NCBI RefSeq assembly: GCF_003313505.1
Contig: NZ_QMHO01000008.1
Span: forward strand, 62,001-126,000
Length of the DNA: 64,000 bases
Source: Pedobacter nanyangensis
Lineage (GTDB): Bacteria; Bacteroidota; Bacteroidia; Sphingobacteriales; Sphingobacteriaceae
Reading direction: 5' to 3'
Part shown: positions 17,004 through 25,848 of the stretch, in pieces
Position numbering within the stretch: position 1 is the stretch's first letter
Layout of the letters: each line of letters opens with the position of its first letter
The notes under the pieces: model-generated
The model's input: the letters and a program-made list of their open reading frames with translations, nothing else
What the model was told of the DNA's origin: nothing
Database searches by the model: none
Made by a program: the position numbers and the translations under genes

Positions 17004-18197
17004 TTAGTTTTTAACCATGGTGATAGATCCTTTAAAAAGCTGATCTTTTCCGTCTATTTTAACCCTTAGCACATAAAAATAGGTGCCTGAACCAACATTT
17101 TGCCCATCCCAATATTTAGCAGAGCTATAGTTGGCCACCCTGTAGATCAAGTTGCCTGAACGATCAAAAATTTTCAGGTCATTATCAGGAAAGGCATCTA
17201 TGTTTTTCACTTCCCATTTATCATTTTTGCCGTCTCCATCAGGAGAAAAAGCATTGTAAATTTCAAGCGGGCCGGCATTGGTTACCTGGGCAAAAGCAAA
17301 AGGGGCATCAATGCCGCTAACCAATTTAACGCCCTGCGAAACCAAGGACTTACTAAGCCCAGGAAAAAAGCTGCTATTGTCTTGGGTGCTCATAGGAAAT
17401 ACGCGGTCCCAATTGTTCTTGGCGGTCCAATTCACCAAGGTAGTGTACTTTTCGGCAGAGGAAGTATAAAAGCTTACATCTACCGCACCGCTCCCTTTCC
17501 AATTCTTCAAAATGTGGTAATAGCTATCATTAACGTCAATGATGGCATTTTCCTTGCTAAACCTGCTATACCCATCTACGGAAGGGTCTTTATCATAAAA
17601 TGAAGCGCCAATTATACTGGCATCTTTTGATTTAACCGACACAAACCGCATTATCCCAAGCCTACTTGAGCCCAAAGGAAAAACATAATCGAGGCCCGCA
17701 TCCATATGCCTTACAAACTGGCCGCTGCCGGTAGTACTAACAAACCCCTTGTTGCGGAGCAGGGAAGACCCGCTATTATCCAAATGAAGCTGGCTATCAT
17801 TCAATTGCACTTCAGCATCGCCCAAATCCAAGGACAGCCTTACGTCAACATTGTTCTTGATCTCAAAAACTCCTTGCCCAGCAAATGCCAGTCTCGGAAA
17901 ACTGGTGGTACTGTTTCCTGAAAAAACAGCTCTTTTTGCCGTAAACCTTACCTTACCGTTTGATTCCAATGCGAAAACGGCCGTTCTGTTACTCACCCAA
18001 TCACCTCCAACCACCATTTCACCGTTGTTCAATATTGAGCCAAAATTATGGGTAACCTTATCGCCAACGTACAGCAATGCGTTTTGATCGATAAAAATCT
18101 TGGCCCCATTATTTACCAATTGGGCAACAGCATCGCTATTTGACGCCATTAGCACTATGGCCGCAAGGAAAATACCTAAGCGTTTTTTCTTTATCAT
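17004..18197 (-). CDS. Surface protein with T9SS type B (gliding motility-associated) C-terminal domain
   Basis: A 397-residue exported protein. After a signal peptide (cut near SDAVAQ) come about 280 residues with no recognised domain, then a type B sorting domain: [34 protein letters not shown], and [14 protein letters not shown]. Such tags send proteins through the T9SS and depend on a PorP/SprF partner, which is encoded next. Its start overlaps the stop of the collagen-like gene by 4 nt (ATGA), so the two are translationally coupled. Confidence 0.88.
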   Translation of the reverse strand: MIKKKRLGIFLAAIVLMASNSDAVAQLVNNGAKIFIDQNALLYVGDKVTHNFGSILNNGEMVVGGDWVSNRTAVFALESNGKVRFTAKRAVFSGNSTTSFPRLAFAGQGVFEIKNNVDVRLSLDLGDAEVQLNDSQLHLDNSGSSLLRNKGFVSTTGSGQFVRHMDAGLDYVFPLGSSRLGIMRFVSVKSKDASIIGASFYDKDPSVDGYSRFSKENAIIDVNDSYYHILKNWKGSGAVDVSFYTSSAEKYTTLVNWTAKNNWDRVFPMSTQDNSSFFPGLSKSLVSQGVKLVSGIDAPFAFAQVTNAGPLEIYNAFSPDGDGKNDKWEVKNIDAFPDNDLKIFDRSGNLIYRVANYSSAKYWDGQNVGSGTYFYVLRVKIDGKDQLFKGSITMVKN

Positions 18198-20032
18198 AAC
18201 ACAGCGCTTATGTAGAACGTAGCCGCAGGCAGATCGATAGGGCCATCACTAACATTCATAAACTTAACTTCAATGATATTAGCGCTTACCACTCTGGCGT
18301 AAGCTATGATCAGCCCATAAGGCAGCTCAACACTTGGCGATACCGCTACGCTAGCGCCCATATCTACTCCGGTAAGTGTAAAAGTTTGCTTGTCGAAAGA
18401 CTTTGCCCCAATTGTAGGCAGATCTCTTGTGAAAGAAGCTTTGGAAACCGAGGTAATACCTGAACCATTTACGCCAATTTTCACTTTTCCGTCAGTTGCA
18501 ATCCTTATTCCTTCTACTCTGTTTGCCGCAATAACAAGTTCCTTAGCATCAGTAGTTCCTACAAAATCAGCATTAACCCCTGGGTTGGTAGTTCCACCAA
18601 TGCTTCCGGCACCGTTACCTGTTCTTAACCAGGCCGTGGTACTTCCAGAAGGGCCTTGCGGACCAGCCGGGCCCTGCTCTCCAGGGTCACCTTGATCACC
18701 TTTTGGGCCTTGAATCCCTTGCGGGCCAGCGGGACCCTGTAAGCCCTGGGGACCAGTAGCTCCCGGATCACCTTTATCTCCCTTATCACCTTTTGGACCT
18801 TGGGCACCTTGCAGGCCCGTAGCCCCCGTTGCACCAGCCGGACCCTGCGGACCAACCTCACCAGTATCACCTTTAGCGCCTTGAGGGCCAGCTGGGCCCT
18901 GAATTCCCTGCGGACCAACGGGTCCAATATCTCCCTTATCGCCTTTGTCTCCGGTATCTCCTTTTAAACCTTGCGGGCCAGTTAAACCGATAGGGCCTTG
19001 CGGGCCCACCGCTCCAACATCCCCTTTATCGCCTTTATCTCCAGTATCTCCTTTTAAGCCCTGGGCACCCTGCGGGCCAGTTGCTCCAGTTGCACCAACA
19101 GCACCTTGTGGGCCAGTATCCCCAATATCGCCTTTGGCACCTTGAGGACCTGCAGGACCTTGAATACCCTGGGGACCAACAGGTCCCACATCTCCCCGGT
19201 CACCTTTTGGACCCTGAGCACCAGTTAAGCCAATGGGCCCCTGCGGGCCAGTTGCACCCGGATCGCCCTTAGCTCCTTGTGAACCTTGTTGGCCTTGCGG
19301 ACCTTGTGTGCCCATATCGCCTTTAGGGCCCTGCGGACCTACTACGCCAGTGGTCAAATTGGCCAATACCAGCCAAGTTCCATCTGCCTGCTTTTTAAAT
19401 ACGCTACCGGTGTTGTTATTTAAATAAAGATCACCTTCTTTTGTCCCAACAGGTTCCGTTGCAGTACTTGGCGGATTAAGCACACCATTGTACCATTGCG
19501 CACCAGCTGGACCTATCGGCCCTGCCGGCCCTACCACCCCTGTGGTTAAGTTAGCCACCTCTTTCCAAACACCGCCAGTTCTTACAAACACCTTCCCACT
19601 GTTGTTGTTCAAATAATAATCACCATCCTTAGAAGCTGCTGGCTCGGTGGTGGCCGTTGGCGGGTTGAGCGTACCATTAGACCAACTTGCACCGTTAGCT
19701 CCCGGCGCACCTTGGCTACCAGGATCGCCCTTGTCTCCTTTAGACCCTTGTGAACCTATCTCTTCCCATTTATCTGAGTTCCAAGTATTAAACTTATTGG
19801 TGCTGGTGTTGTAAATCAACAAACCATTGATGGAGGTATTGGTAACACCTACGGCCTGCAATGCGTTTCGCTGAACCTCACTCAAACGAGGAATCAACAA
19901 GCCTTTTTCCGTAGAATAAATCTCTAGAATTGATTTACTGTTAGGCTTTTCTGTGCCAATACCTACTGACCCATTTTGGGCATAAGCAAAACACGAGAAA
20001 AACAAGAATGTTAAAAAAGTAGAAATCCTCAT
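18194..20032 (-). CDS. Collagen-like repeat protein
   Basis: Exported protein of 612 residues. A signal peptide (to about residue 18) precedes a [17 protein letters not shown] motif common in Bacteroidetes tail-fibre-like surface proteins. Two related modules of about 65 residues ([20 protein letters not shown] and [20 protein letters not shown]) are separated by short Gly-X-Y stretches. Residues ~232-463 are an almost unbroken Gly-X-Y tract of about 77 triplets rich in GPQGP and GDKGD units, expected to form a collagen triple helix. A 149-residue globular C-terminus follows. No T9SS sorting domain is visible although it is coupled to a type B sorted protein. First gene of the operon. Confidence 0.9.
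   Translation of the reverse strand: MRISTFLTFLFFSCFAYAQNGSVGIGTEKPNSKSILEIYSTEKGLLIPRLSEVQRNALQAVGVTNTSINGLLIYNTSTNKFNTWNSDKWEEIGSQGSKGDKGDPGSQGAPGANGASWSNGTLNPPTATTEPAASKDGDYYLNNNSGKVFVRTGGVWKEVANLTTGVVGPAGPIGPAGAQWYNGVLNPPSTATEPVGTKEGDLYLNNNTGSVFKKQADGTWLVLANLTTGVVGPQGPKGDMGTQGPQGQQGSQGAKGDPGATGPQGPIGLTGAQGPKGDRGDVGPVGPQGIQGPAGPQGAKGDIGDTGPQGAVGATGATGPQGAQGLKGDTGDKGDKGDVGAVGPQGPIGLTGPQGLKGDTGDKGDKGDIGPVGPQGIQGPAGPQGAKGDTGEVGPQGPAGATGATGLQGAQGPKGDKGDKGDPGATGPQGLQGPAGPQGIQGPKGDQGDPGEQGPAGPQGPSGSTTAWLRTGNGAGSIGGTTNPGVNADFVGTTDAKELVIAANRVEGIRIATDGKVKIGVNGSGITSVSKASFTRDLPTIGAKSFDKQTFTLTGVDMGASVAVSPSVELPYGLIIAYARVVSANIIEVKFMNVSDGPIDLPAATFYISAVL
18644..19339 (-). repeat. Gly-X-Y coding repeat tract
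   Basis: Short-period coding repeat inside the collagen-like gene, about 77 Gly-X-Y codon triplets. It is more GC-rich than the rest of the operon and creates long spurious open frames on the opposite strand. Length variation between strains by slippage or recombination would be expected. Confidence 0.85.
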
Positions 20033-20221
20033 AAGCGAAAACGTTTATTTGTTGACTTTTGGGTAATTATCTACTCAAAATAAGAATATATTTATGAATA
20101 TAACAAACTTATCAACATTTATTTTATTTCAGGCGCCTTATTGTGGAAAACTATACCTGTTAAAAAAGGCCATTGTACACAAAAAAGCTAGTCTAAATAA
20201 TGGGCAAACCGATATTTAAAT

Positions 20222-20229
20222 TAACTTTG
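20222..20229 (+). promoter_or_regulatory. -7 promoter element (TAACTTTG) of the transketolase operon
   Basis: TAACTTTG matches TAnnTTTG and lies 27 nt upstream of the transketolase start, a typical leader length. No clear -33 box. Confidence 0.45.
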
Positions 20230-20256
20230 TTACCATTACAATAATTATTTTTTTGG

Positions 20257-21102
20257 ATGAAACATACAATCAGTGAACTAGAAGATATCGCTTCGCAAGT
20301 AAGAAGAGATATTCTGAGAATGGTACATGCGGTACAGTCTGGGCACCCGGGCGCATCTTTAGGCTGTGCAGATTTTTTTACAGCTTTATATTTCGAGGTG
20401 TTGAACCACAACCCGAAGTTTGACATGGATGGTAAAAACGAAGATCTTTTCTTTTTATCAAATGGCCATATTTCGCCGGTTTGGTATAGTGTACTGGCCA
20501 GATCAGGATATTTTAACGTTAGCGAATTGAGTACTTTTAGAAAACTGAACTCGAGATTGCAAGGCCACCCCACTACCCACGAAGGGCTGCCTGGCGTTCG
20601 TATCGCATCTGGCTCATTGGGGCAAGGCCTGTCAGTGGCTATTGGCGCAGCGCTCGCCAAAAAAATCAATGGTGATAAATCATTAGTTTTTGCCCTTTTA
20701 GGAGATGGAGAATTGCAAGAGGGCCAAAACTGGGAAGCGTTTATGTTTGCTCCTCACAACAAAGTGGACAACCTGATTGCCAGCATTGATTACAATGGCC
20801 AGCAAATTGACGGCCCTACAGAAAAAGTACTTTCGTTAGAAAACCTTCAGGCAAAATTTGAAGCTTTCGGATGGCACGTAATCACCACCAATGGCAACAA
20901 CATGGATGAAATTGTTAAAGGCCTAGAATATGCCAAATCGTTAACTGGAAAAGGGAAACCTATTTTAAATCTGATGAGTACCCAAATGGGCTACGGTGTA
21001 GACTTTATGGTTGGCACCCACAAATGGCACGGCTCAGCTCCAAACGACGAACAACTGGCTAACGCCCTGGGACAAATCAAGGAAACCTTGGGAGATTACT
21101 AA
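20257..21102 (+). CDS. Transketolase, N-terminal (TPP-binding) subunit
   Basis: A 281-residue protein equal to the N-terminal third of transketolase. Visible landmarks are GHPGASLGCADFFTALYF, LSNGHISPVWY, SGSLGQGLSVAIGAALA and the ThDP motif LLGDGELQEGQNWEAFMFA. With the next gene it forms a two-subunit transketolase that moves two-carbon units between sugar phosphates. The two-gene form is common in bacteria and archaea; the 72-nt gap and complete ends argue against a frameshift of a single gene. Confidence 0.93.
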   Translation: MKHTISELEDIASQVRRDILRMVHAVQSGHPGASLGCADFFTALYFEVLNHNPKFDMDGKNEDLFFLSNGHISPVWYSVLARSGYFNVSELSTFRKLNSRLQGHPTTHEGLPGVRIASGSLGQGLSVAIGAALAKKINGDKSLVFALLGDGELQEGQNWEAFMFAPHNKVDNLIASIDYNGQQIDGPTEKVLSLENLQAKFEAFGWHVITTNGNNMDEIVKGLEYAKSLTGKGKPILNLMSTQMGYGVDFMVGTHKWHGSAPNDEQLANALGQIKETLGDY

Positions 21103-21174
21103 ATCAAGTATAGCGCAGCGAAATAATGGTTACCAAAATCAAATTGCAATGCGCCATACCCAACACCATTAGAA

Positions 21175-22134
21175 ATGAAAAAATACACTTACACTGATAA
21201 AAAAGATACACGCTCTGGATTTGGAGCAGGCCTGCACGAAGCAGGTAAAAGAAATGAAAATGTAGTTGCCCTTTGTGCCGATTTAGTAGGCTCGCTAAAA
21301 ATGGATGCTTTCATCAAGGATTTCCCAGAGAGATTTTTCCAAATTGGCATTGCAGAGGCCAACATGATGGGCATTGCCGCAGGCTTAACCATTGGCGGAA
21401 AAATTCCTTTTACGGGAACATTTGCCAACTTTTCTACAGGTAGGGTCTATGATCAAATCCGCCAATCTATAGCTTACTCGGGCAAAAATGTTAAAATATG
21501 TGCTTCTCACGCTGGCTTAACCCTGGGAGAAGATGGCGCTACCCACCAAATTTTGGAGGATATTGGGTTGATGAAAATGCTGCCCGGAATGACCGTAATT
21601 AACCCTTGCGATTACAACCAAACCAAAGCGGCAACCTTGGCCATTATGGATCACGAAGGTCCTGTTTATTTACGCTTTGGTCGCCCGGTAATTCCTGTAT
21701 TCACGCCAGAAGACCAAAAATTTGAAATTGGCAAGGCATGGATGGTAAATGAAGGTACAGATGTAACCATTGTAGCCACCGGACACATGGTTTGGAGGGC
21801 GATACAGGCAGGCGAGGAATTAGAGAAATTAGGTATTGATGCTGAAATTATAAATATCCATACCATTAAACCTTTGGACGAGGAAGCGATCTTAAAATCG
21901 GTGAAAAAAACCGGCTGTATCGTTACCTGCGAAGAGCACAATAAATTTGGCGGTTTGGGAGAGAGTATTTCTCACCTATTGACCACTACGTATTTAGCTC
22001 CACAAGAGTTTGTAGCTGTTAATGACAGTTTCGGCGAAAGCGGTACACCTGATCAATTAATGACCAAATATAAACTGGACCCTTCTGACATCGTAGCAGC
22101 TGCCCAAAAAGCAATAGCTAGAAAATCGAAATAA
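21175..22134 (+). CDS. Transketolase, C-terminal subunit
   Basis: A 319-residue partner of the preceding protein, carrying the pyrimidine-binding and C-terminal transketolase domains: IGIAEANMMGIAAGLTIGG with the catalytic Glu that activates ThDP, ASHAGLTLGEDGATHQ, and VYLRFGRP before the C-terminal Rossmann-like domain (GTDVTIVATGHMV). ATG at 21175. The sigma-factor gene follows after 3 nt, so it is probably on the same transcript. Confidence 0.93.
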   Translation: MKKYTYTDKKDTRSGFGAGLHEAGKRNENVVALCADLVGSLKMDAFIKDFPERFFQIGIAEANMMGIAAGLTIGGKIPFTGTFANFSTGRVYDQIRQSIAYSGKNVKICASHAGLTLGEDGATHQILEDIGLMKMLPGMTVINPCDYNQTKAATLAIMDHEGPVYLRFGRPVIPVFTPEDQKFEIGKAWMVNEGTDVTIVATGHMVWRAIQAGEELEKLGIDAEIINIHTIKPLDEEAILKSVKKTGCIVTCEEHNKFGGLGESISHLLTTTYLAPQEFVAVNDSFGESGTPDQLMTKYKLDPSDIVAAAQKAIARKSK

Positions 22135-22137
22135 TCT

Positions 22138-22689
22138 ATGAAGCAAGTTGAAGACGCCGAGATCCTTTCTAAATTTCAAGATGAAAAAACTCGCAATAAC
22201 GGCTTCAACTTGCTTTTACAAAAATACCAGCAAAAAATTTATTGGCATATCAGGCGCCTGGTTATTGACCACGACGATGCCGATGACCTGGTACAGGAAA
22301 CCTTTGTAAAGGTTTGGAAAAACCTGCATTCCTTTCGTAGTGATTCGCAGCTATATACTTGGATTTACCGAATTGCCACCAACGAATCCATCACTTTTCT
22401 CAACAAGAAGAAAAACAGAAACAATGTTTCCCTGGATGAAGTAAACTCTGAACTGGCCGAAACGCTGGCCTCTTCCAGCTACTTTGATGGTGATAAAATC
22501 CAGCGCAAATTGCAGCAAGCCATCCTTACCCTTCCAGAAAAGCAACGCATCATTTTCAACATGAAATATTTTGACGACATGAAGTACGAAGAAATTTCGG
22601 AAGTTTTGGGCACTACGGTGGGGGCTTTAAAAGCATCGTTCCATATTGCAGTCAAAAAAATCGAAGCAATTTTAATAAATCAAGATTGA
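22138..22689 (+). CDS. RNA polymerase ECF-type sigma factor
   Basis: A 183-residue sigma-70 family protein with only regions 2 and 4. Region 2 includes DHDDADDLVQETFVKVWKNL and TWIYRIATNESI; region 4 is LPEKQRIIFNMKYFDDMKYEEISEVLGTTVGALKASFH (part quoted: MKYEEISEVLGTTVGALKAS), the -35-binding helix-turn-helix. Start ATG 22138 is 3 nt behind the transketolase stop. The next two genes encode a membrane protein and a periplasmic protein, the usual set-up for an envelope-stress sigma factor with its regulators. Confidence 0.93.
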   Translation: MKQVEDAEILSKFQDEKTRNNGFNLLLQKYQQKIYWHIRRLVIDHDDADDLVQETFVKVWKNLHSFRSDSQLYTWIYRIATNESITFLNKKKNRNNVSLDEVNSELAETLASSSYFDGDKIQRKLQQAILTLPEKQRIIFNMKYFDDMKYEEISEVLGTTVGALKASFHIAVKKIEAILINQD

Positions 22690-22728
22690 CATTAAACCTT
22701 TTGCCTAAAAAAACATCAATAAATACGA

Positions 22729-23340
22729 ATGAGTAAAATGGCCGAAAATATGGAATGGGAAAACGAAGCGCCACAACTAGCGAAACTGGAAAGATCTAAC
22801 CCCTTTACGGTTCCAACAAATTATTTTGGGGAACTTCAGGAGCGAATCAATCAGTCTGTATTTATGAGTTCGTTGGAAAAAACAACCAACGCTGGTTTTG
22901 CCACTCCACCAAATTATTTTGAAAACCTTAACGAGCAAATCATTTCCAAAGCTAAATTATCAACGTTTGTAAATGCGCAACAAGGTTTTAGTGTTCCCGA
23001 TGGATATTTTGATCAGTTGCAGCAAAGTATTACCGCCAAAACCATCAACCATAAAAAAGTGGTTAAACTTTGGCACCAACCATTATTTAAATATGCTGTT
23101 GCCGCTTGTTTGGTAATTGCCTCTACCACTGGATGGTTTGCAAACCAGCAATATCAGAGCCGCCAGTTACGAAAAACGGAACTTGCCAAAGAGCAGTTGC
23201 TGTATGATATAGACGAAAGTGTGATTATTGAATATGTTCAAGAGGCGCAACTTGGAAAAACAGCCAATGTTACCGACAGTGAAATGGAGGCCTATATTTT
23301 AGATAATTTCTCTACTACAGATCTATCTAACAACTTATAA
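22729..23340 (+). CDS. Single-pass membrane protein, putative anti-sigma factor
   Basis: A 203-residue protein with one membrane segment (about residues 120-137). The cytoplasmic N-terminal part contains three spaced copies of a motif of the form F-x-V/T-P-x-x-Y-F-x-x-L (residues ~26-36, 57-67, 87-97), period about 30. The C-terminal 60 residues are acidic and presumably periplasmic. There is no recognisable zinc anti-sigma HxxxCxxC motif. Location after an ECF sigma gene and before a Spy/CpxP-like protein suggests an anti-sigma role, but this is inference. A second ATG at 22738 could be the start. Confidence 0.7.
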   Translation: MSKMAENMEWENEAPQLAKLERSNPFTVPTNYFGELQERINQSVFMSSLEKTTNAGFATPPNYFENLNEQIISKAKLSTFVNAQQGFSVPDGYFDQLQQSITAKTINHKKVVKLWHQPLFKYAVAACLVIASTTGWFANQQYQSRQLRKTELAKEQLLYDIDESVIIEYVQEAQLGKTANVTDSEMEAYILDNFSTTDLSNNL

Positions 23341-23399
23341 ATCGGGTGAGGTGATCATCATCAAAACCCGTTCAATATATTAATTAACAAATTAAACAG

Positions 23400-23855
23400 A
23401 TGAAAAACTTTGTTTTTGCACTATTAATCTTTACTCCTTTTTTAGCTTTAGCACAAGGGCCTAAAATGGGTGGTGAAAAAATGGAAGCCAGAAAAGTGGC
23501 TTGGCTAACCACAAAGCTGGACCTATCTGCTGAAGATGCCAAGATTTTTTGGCCAATCTATAATGACTATGTAAGAGAGCAGTCAACGTTGAGAAAAGAA
23601 CGGATGCAAAAGATGATCAGCTTTAGAAAACTTAAGGAAATTGAAGATTTAGATGATGAAGAAATTCAAACCTTAATCTTAAATGATTTCAACTTCAGGC
23701 AGCGAGATTTAAATATCGAACGCAAATATTACAATAAGTTCAAATCAAGCTTACCCATTAAAACAGTGGGAAAGTTTTACCGGGCACAAGAAGCATTCAA
23801 GAAAGAAATACTGCAACAATACAGGGCAGCAATGCCAGCCCCTCAAACGAATTAG
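23400..23855 (+). CDS. Periplasmic Spy/CpxP-like helical protein
   Basis: A 151-residue exported protein with a signal peptide (cut after LALAQ) and long charged helices: WLTTKLDLSAEDAKIFWPIYNDY, then RKERMQKMISFRKL and FKKEILQQYRAA. The length, heptad-like pattern and Met/Lys/Arg richness resemble the LTxxQ-motif Spy/CpxP family, though the canonical motif is not exact. Such proteins act as chaperones or sensors of envelope damage, consistent with its place behind the sigma and membrane-protein genes. A terminator follows. Confidence 0.72.
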   Translation: MKNFVFALLIFTPFLALAQGPKMGGEKMEARKVAWLTTKLDLSAEDAKIFWPIYNDYVREQSTLRKERMQKMISFRKLKEIEDLDDEEIQTLILNDFNFRQRDLNIERKYYNKFKSSLPIKTVGKFYRAQEAFKKEILQQYRAAMPAPQTN

Positions 23856-23878
23856 ATCGCACAGATGATTAACCAAAG

Positions 23879-23907
23879 AGGACGTCCCGAAAAGACGTCC
23901 TTTTTTA
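23879..23907 (+). terminator. Rho-independent terminator
   Basis: Perfect 8-bp stem AGGACGTC/GACGTCCT (23879-23886 and 23894-23901) followed by a T-run, 23 nt after the Spy-like gene. It ends the transketolase-sigma operon. Confidence 0.88.
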
Positions 23908-23945
23908 TTTGACATCATTTCCAAAAAAATGAAGCTTAAATCCGC

Positions 23946-23953
23946 TACTTTTG
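23946..23953 (+). promoter_or_regulatory. -7 promoter element (TACTTTTG) of the aminotransferase operon
   Basis: TACTTTTG followed by CAAC and then the start codon. As at engB, the box ends 4 nt before ATG, implying a leaderless or near-leaderless mRNA. It lies directly after a terminator. Confidence 0.55.
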
Positions 23954-23957
23954 CAAC

Positions 23958-25154
23958 ATGCTTACCCAACGACAACTTTTTTTAAAACATAACGCCCAAA
24001 CATCTACCACACCTTTAATGCTAGAATTTGTAAAAGCACAGGGCGTTAACTTATATAATAGTGAAGGAAAAGCCTATATCGATTTGATTGCCGGCATTGG
24101 GGTAAGTAACGTAGGCCATTGCCACCCTAATGTGGTTGCAGCAGTGCAAAAACAGGCAGAAACTTATATGCACCTGATGGTTTATGGCGAGTTTGTACAA
24201 AGCCCACAAGTGAATTTTGCAACCGCTTTGGCATCCGTTTTACCTGAACAGCTTAACTGTACTTACTTTGTTAATTCTGGAGCCGAGGCCGTAGAGGGAG
24301 CTATGAAACTGGCCAAAAGATACACTGGAAAAAAAGGTTTTATTGCCTGTAAAAATGCTTATCATGGCAGCACGCAAGGCGCCGAGAGCTTAATGGAAAG
24401 CGATTTTTATTCTGCCGGCTACGGACCATTTTTGCCACACGTTGATTTTATTATACACAACAACATTGACGATCTACAAAAAATCACTGACCAAACGGCA
24501 GCCGTTTTTATTGAGCCCATACAAGGCGAAGCTGGGGTGAGGGTGGCAGATCAAGCTTTTATGGAAGCATTAAAAGCAAGATGTTTGACTACTGGTACGC
24601 TTTTAGTATTTGATGAAATTCAAACAGGCTTTGGCCGAACGGGAAAGATGTTTGCTTTTGAGCATTATGGCGTTACACCAGATATTCTTCTGTTAGCCAA
24701 GGGCATTGGTGGCGGAATGCCCATTGGCGCCTTCATCAGTTCGGCAGAAATCATGTCGGTATTATCCTTTAACCCTATTTTGGGCCACATGACCACTTTT
24801 GGTGGCCATCCCGTGTGCTGTGCAGCAGGGCTAGCTACGCTAAATACACTGCTTAACGAAAATATTGTGGCTCACGTGGACGCAAAGGGTAATTTATTTA
24901 AGGAATTGTTACTACATCCGGCGGTAACAGAAATCCGTGGCAAAGGCTTGATGCTTGCCCTGGGCTTTGACAGCTTTGAAACCAACAAAGCGATTATTGA
25001 CGCCTGCATTGAAGATGGCATTATTACCGATTGGTTTTTGCACTGCAGTGATGCCATGCGCATTGCTCCGCCCTTAACCATTACTGAAAGTGAAATCAGG
25101 AAAGCATGCGATATTATACGAAGAAATATAGAGAAAATTTGCCCTTCAAAATAA
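23958..25154 (+). CDS. Class III aminotransferase (acetylornithine/ornithine type)
   Basis: PLP-dependent aminotransferase of 398 residues. Landmarks: FVNSGAEAVEGAMKLAKRYTG, AYHGSTQGAESLM, VFIEPIQGEAGV, the PLP-phosphate and cofactor segment FDEIQTGFGRTGKMFAFE, and the Schiff-base lysine in LLLAKGIGGGMPIGAF. The closest well-known groups are acetylornithine and ornithine aminotransferases. The surrounding genes are not arginine-biosynthetic, so the true substrate is open. The response-regulator gene follows after 6 nt. Confidence 0.88.
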   Translation: MLTQRQLFLKHNAQTSTTPLMLEFVKAQGVNLYNSEGKAYIDLIAGIGVSNVGHCHPNVVAAVQKQAETYMHLMVYGEFVQSPQVNFATALASVLPEQLNCTYFVNSGAEAVEGAMKLAKRYTGKKGFIACKNAYHGSTQGAESLMESDFYSAGYGPFLPHVDFIIHNNIDDLQKITDQTAAVFIEPIQGEAGVRVADQAFMEALKARCLTTGTLLVFDEIQTGFGRTGKMFAFEHYGVTPDILLLAKGIGGGMPIGAFISSAEIMSVLSFNPILGHMTTFGGHPVCCAAGLATLNTLLNENIVAHVDAKGNLFKELLLHPAVTEIRGKGLMLALGFDSFETNKAIIDACIEDGIITDWFLHCSDAMRIAPPLTITESEIRKACDIIRRNIEKICPSK

Positions 25155-25160
25155 ATTGGA

Positions 25161-25838
25161 ATGAACGTACTGATTGTTGAAGACGAAAAAAGCCTGGCAC
25201 TAGAAATTAGCGATTTCCTGAGCAAGGAAGGCTATATCATTGATCATGCCCGAAGAAAGGCTTCGGCAGAAGAGAAAATTTTCGTGAACAGCTATGATTT
25301 TATCCTCCTTGATTTGGGGCTGCCGGATGGCGATGGTTTTGAGCTGCTGAAACTGCTCAAAGGTTTGAAAGACCGAGATGATGCCATCATCATCCTTACG
25401 GCCAGAAGCGCGGTAGATGAACGTATCAAAGGGCTTGAGGAAGGTGCCGACGACTATTTGCCAAAACCTTTCTCTCTGAATGAACTCTTGGCCAGAATGC
25501 ATGCCGTAACCCGCAGGAAACACAAGCTGGAAAAAAACGATATCCAGGTACACGATTTTGTATTAGATATCCAGAACAGGGTGGTCACTTTTAAAGGCGA
25601 AAGAATACATCTGACCAAAAAGGAATTTGAAATCTTAAATTATCTGGTATTGAATAAAAACCGTGTAGTTTCCCGCACCAGCCTTACCGAACACGTTTGG
25701 GGAGATATTCTGGAAGTTAATTCAGATTCGAACTTTGTGGATGTACACGTAAAAAATCTACGCAAAAAACTGATGTGCCACGCCAAAACCGATTGGCTGG
25801 AAACGGTGAGAAGTATTGGCTATAGGATCACGCTTTAA
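25161..25838 (+). CDS. OmpR-type two-component response regulator
   Basis: A 225-residue regulator. Receiver domain: VEDEKSLALEI with the acidic pair, phosphoacceptor Asp in ILLDLGLPDGDGF, Thr in ILTARSA and Lys in YLPKPF. C-terminal winged-helix (Trans_reg_C): IHLTKKEFEILNYLVLNKNRVVSR and VDVHVKNLRKKL. It pairs with the kinase gene that starts 10 nt later. Targets cannot be deduced. Confidence 0.93.
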   Translation: MNVLIVEDEKSLALEISDFLSKEGYIIDHARRKASAEEKIFVNSYDFILLDLGLPDGDGFELLKLLKGLKDRDDAIIILTARSAVDERIKGLEEGADDYLPKPFSLNELLARMHAVTRRKHKLEKNDIQVHDFVLDIQNRVVTFKGERIHLTKKEFEILNYLVLNKNRVVSRTSLTEHVWGDILEVNSDSNFVDVHVKNLRKKLMCHAKTDWLETVRSIGYRITL

Positions 25839-25848
25839 TTACGATACG

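Noticed and set aside
18390-19427. Long open frames on the plus strand opposite the collagen-like gene
   Set aside because: They are proline/cysteine-rich shadows of the Gly-X-Y codons and have no start context or family.
20257-22134. Frameshifted transketolase
   Set aside because: Both parts have complete ends, separate starts and a 72-nt gap; the two-subunit form is well known.
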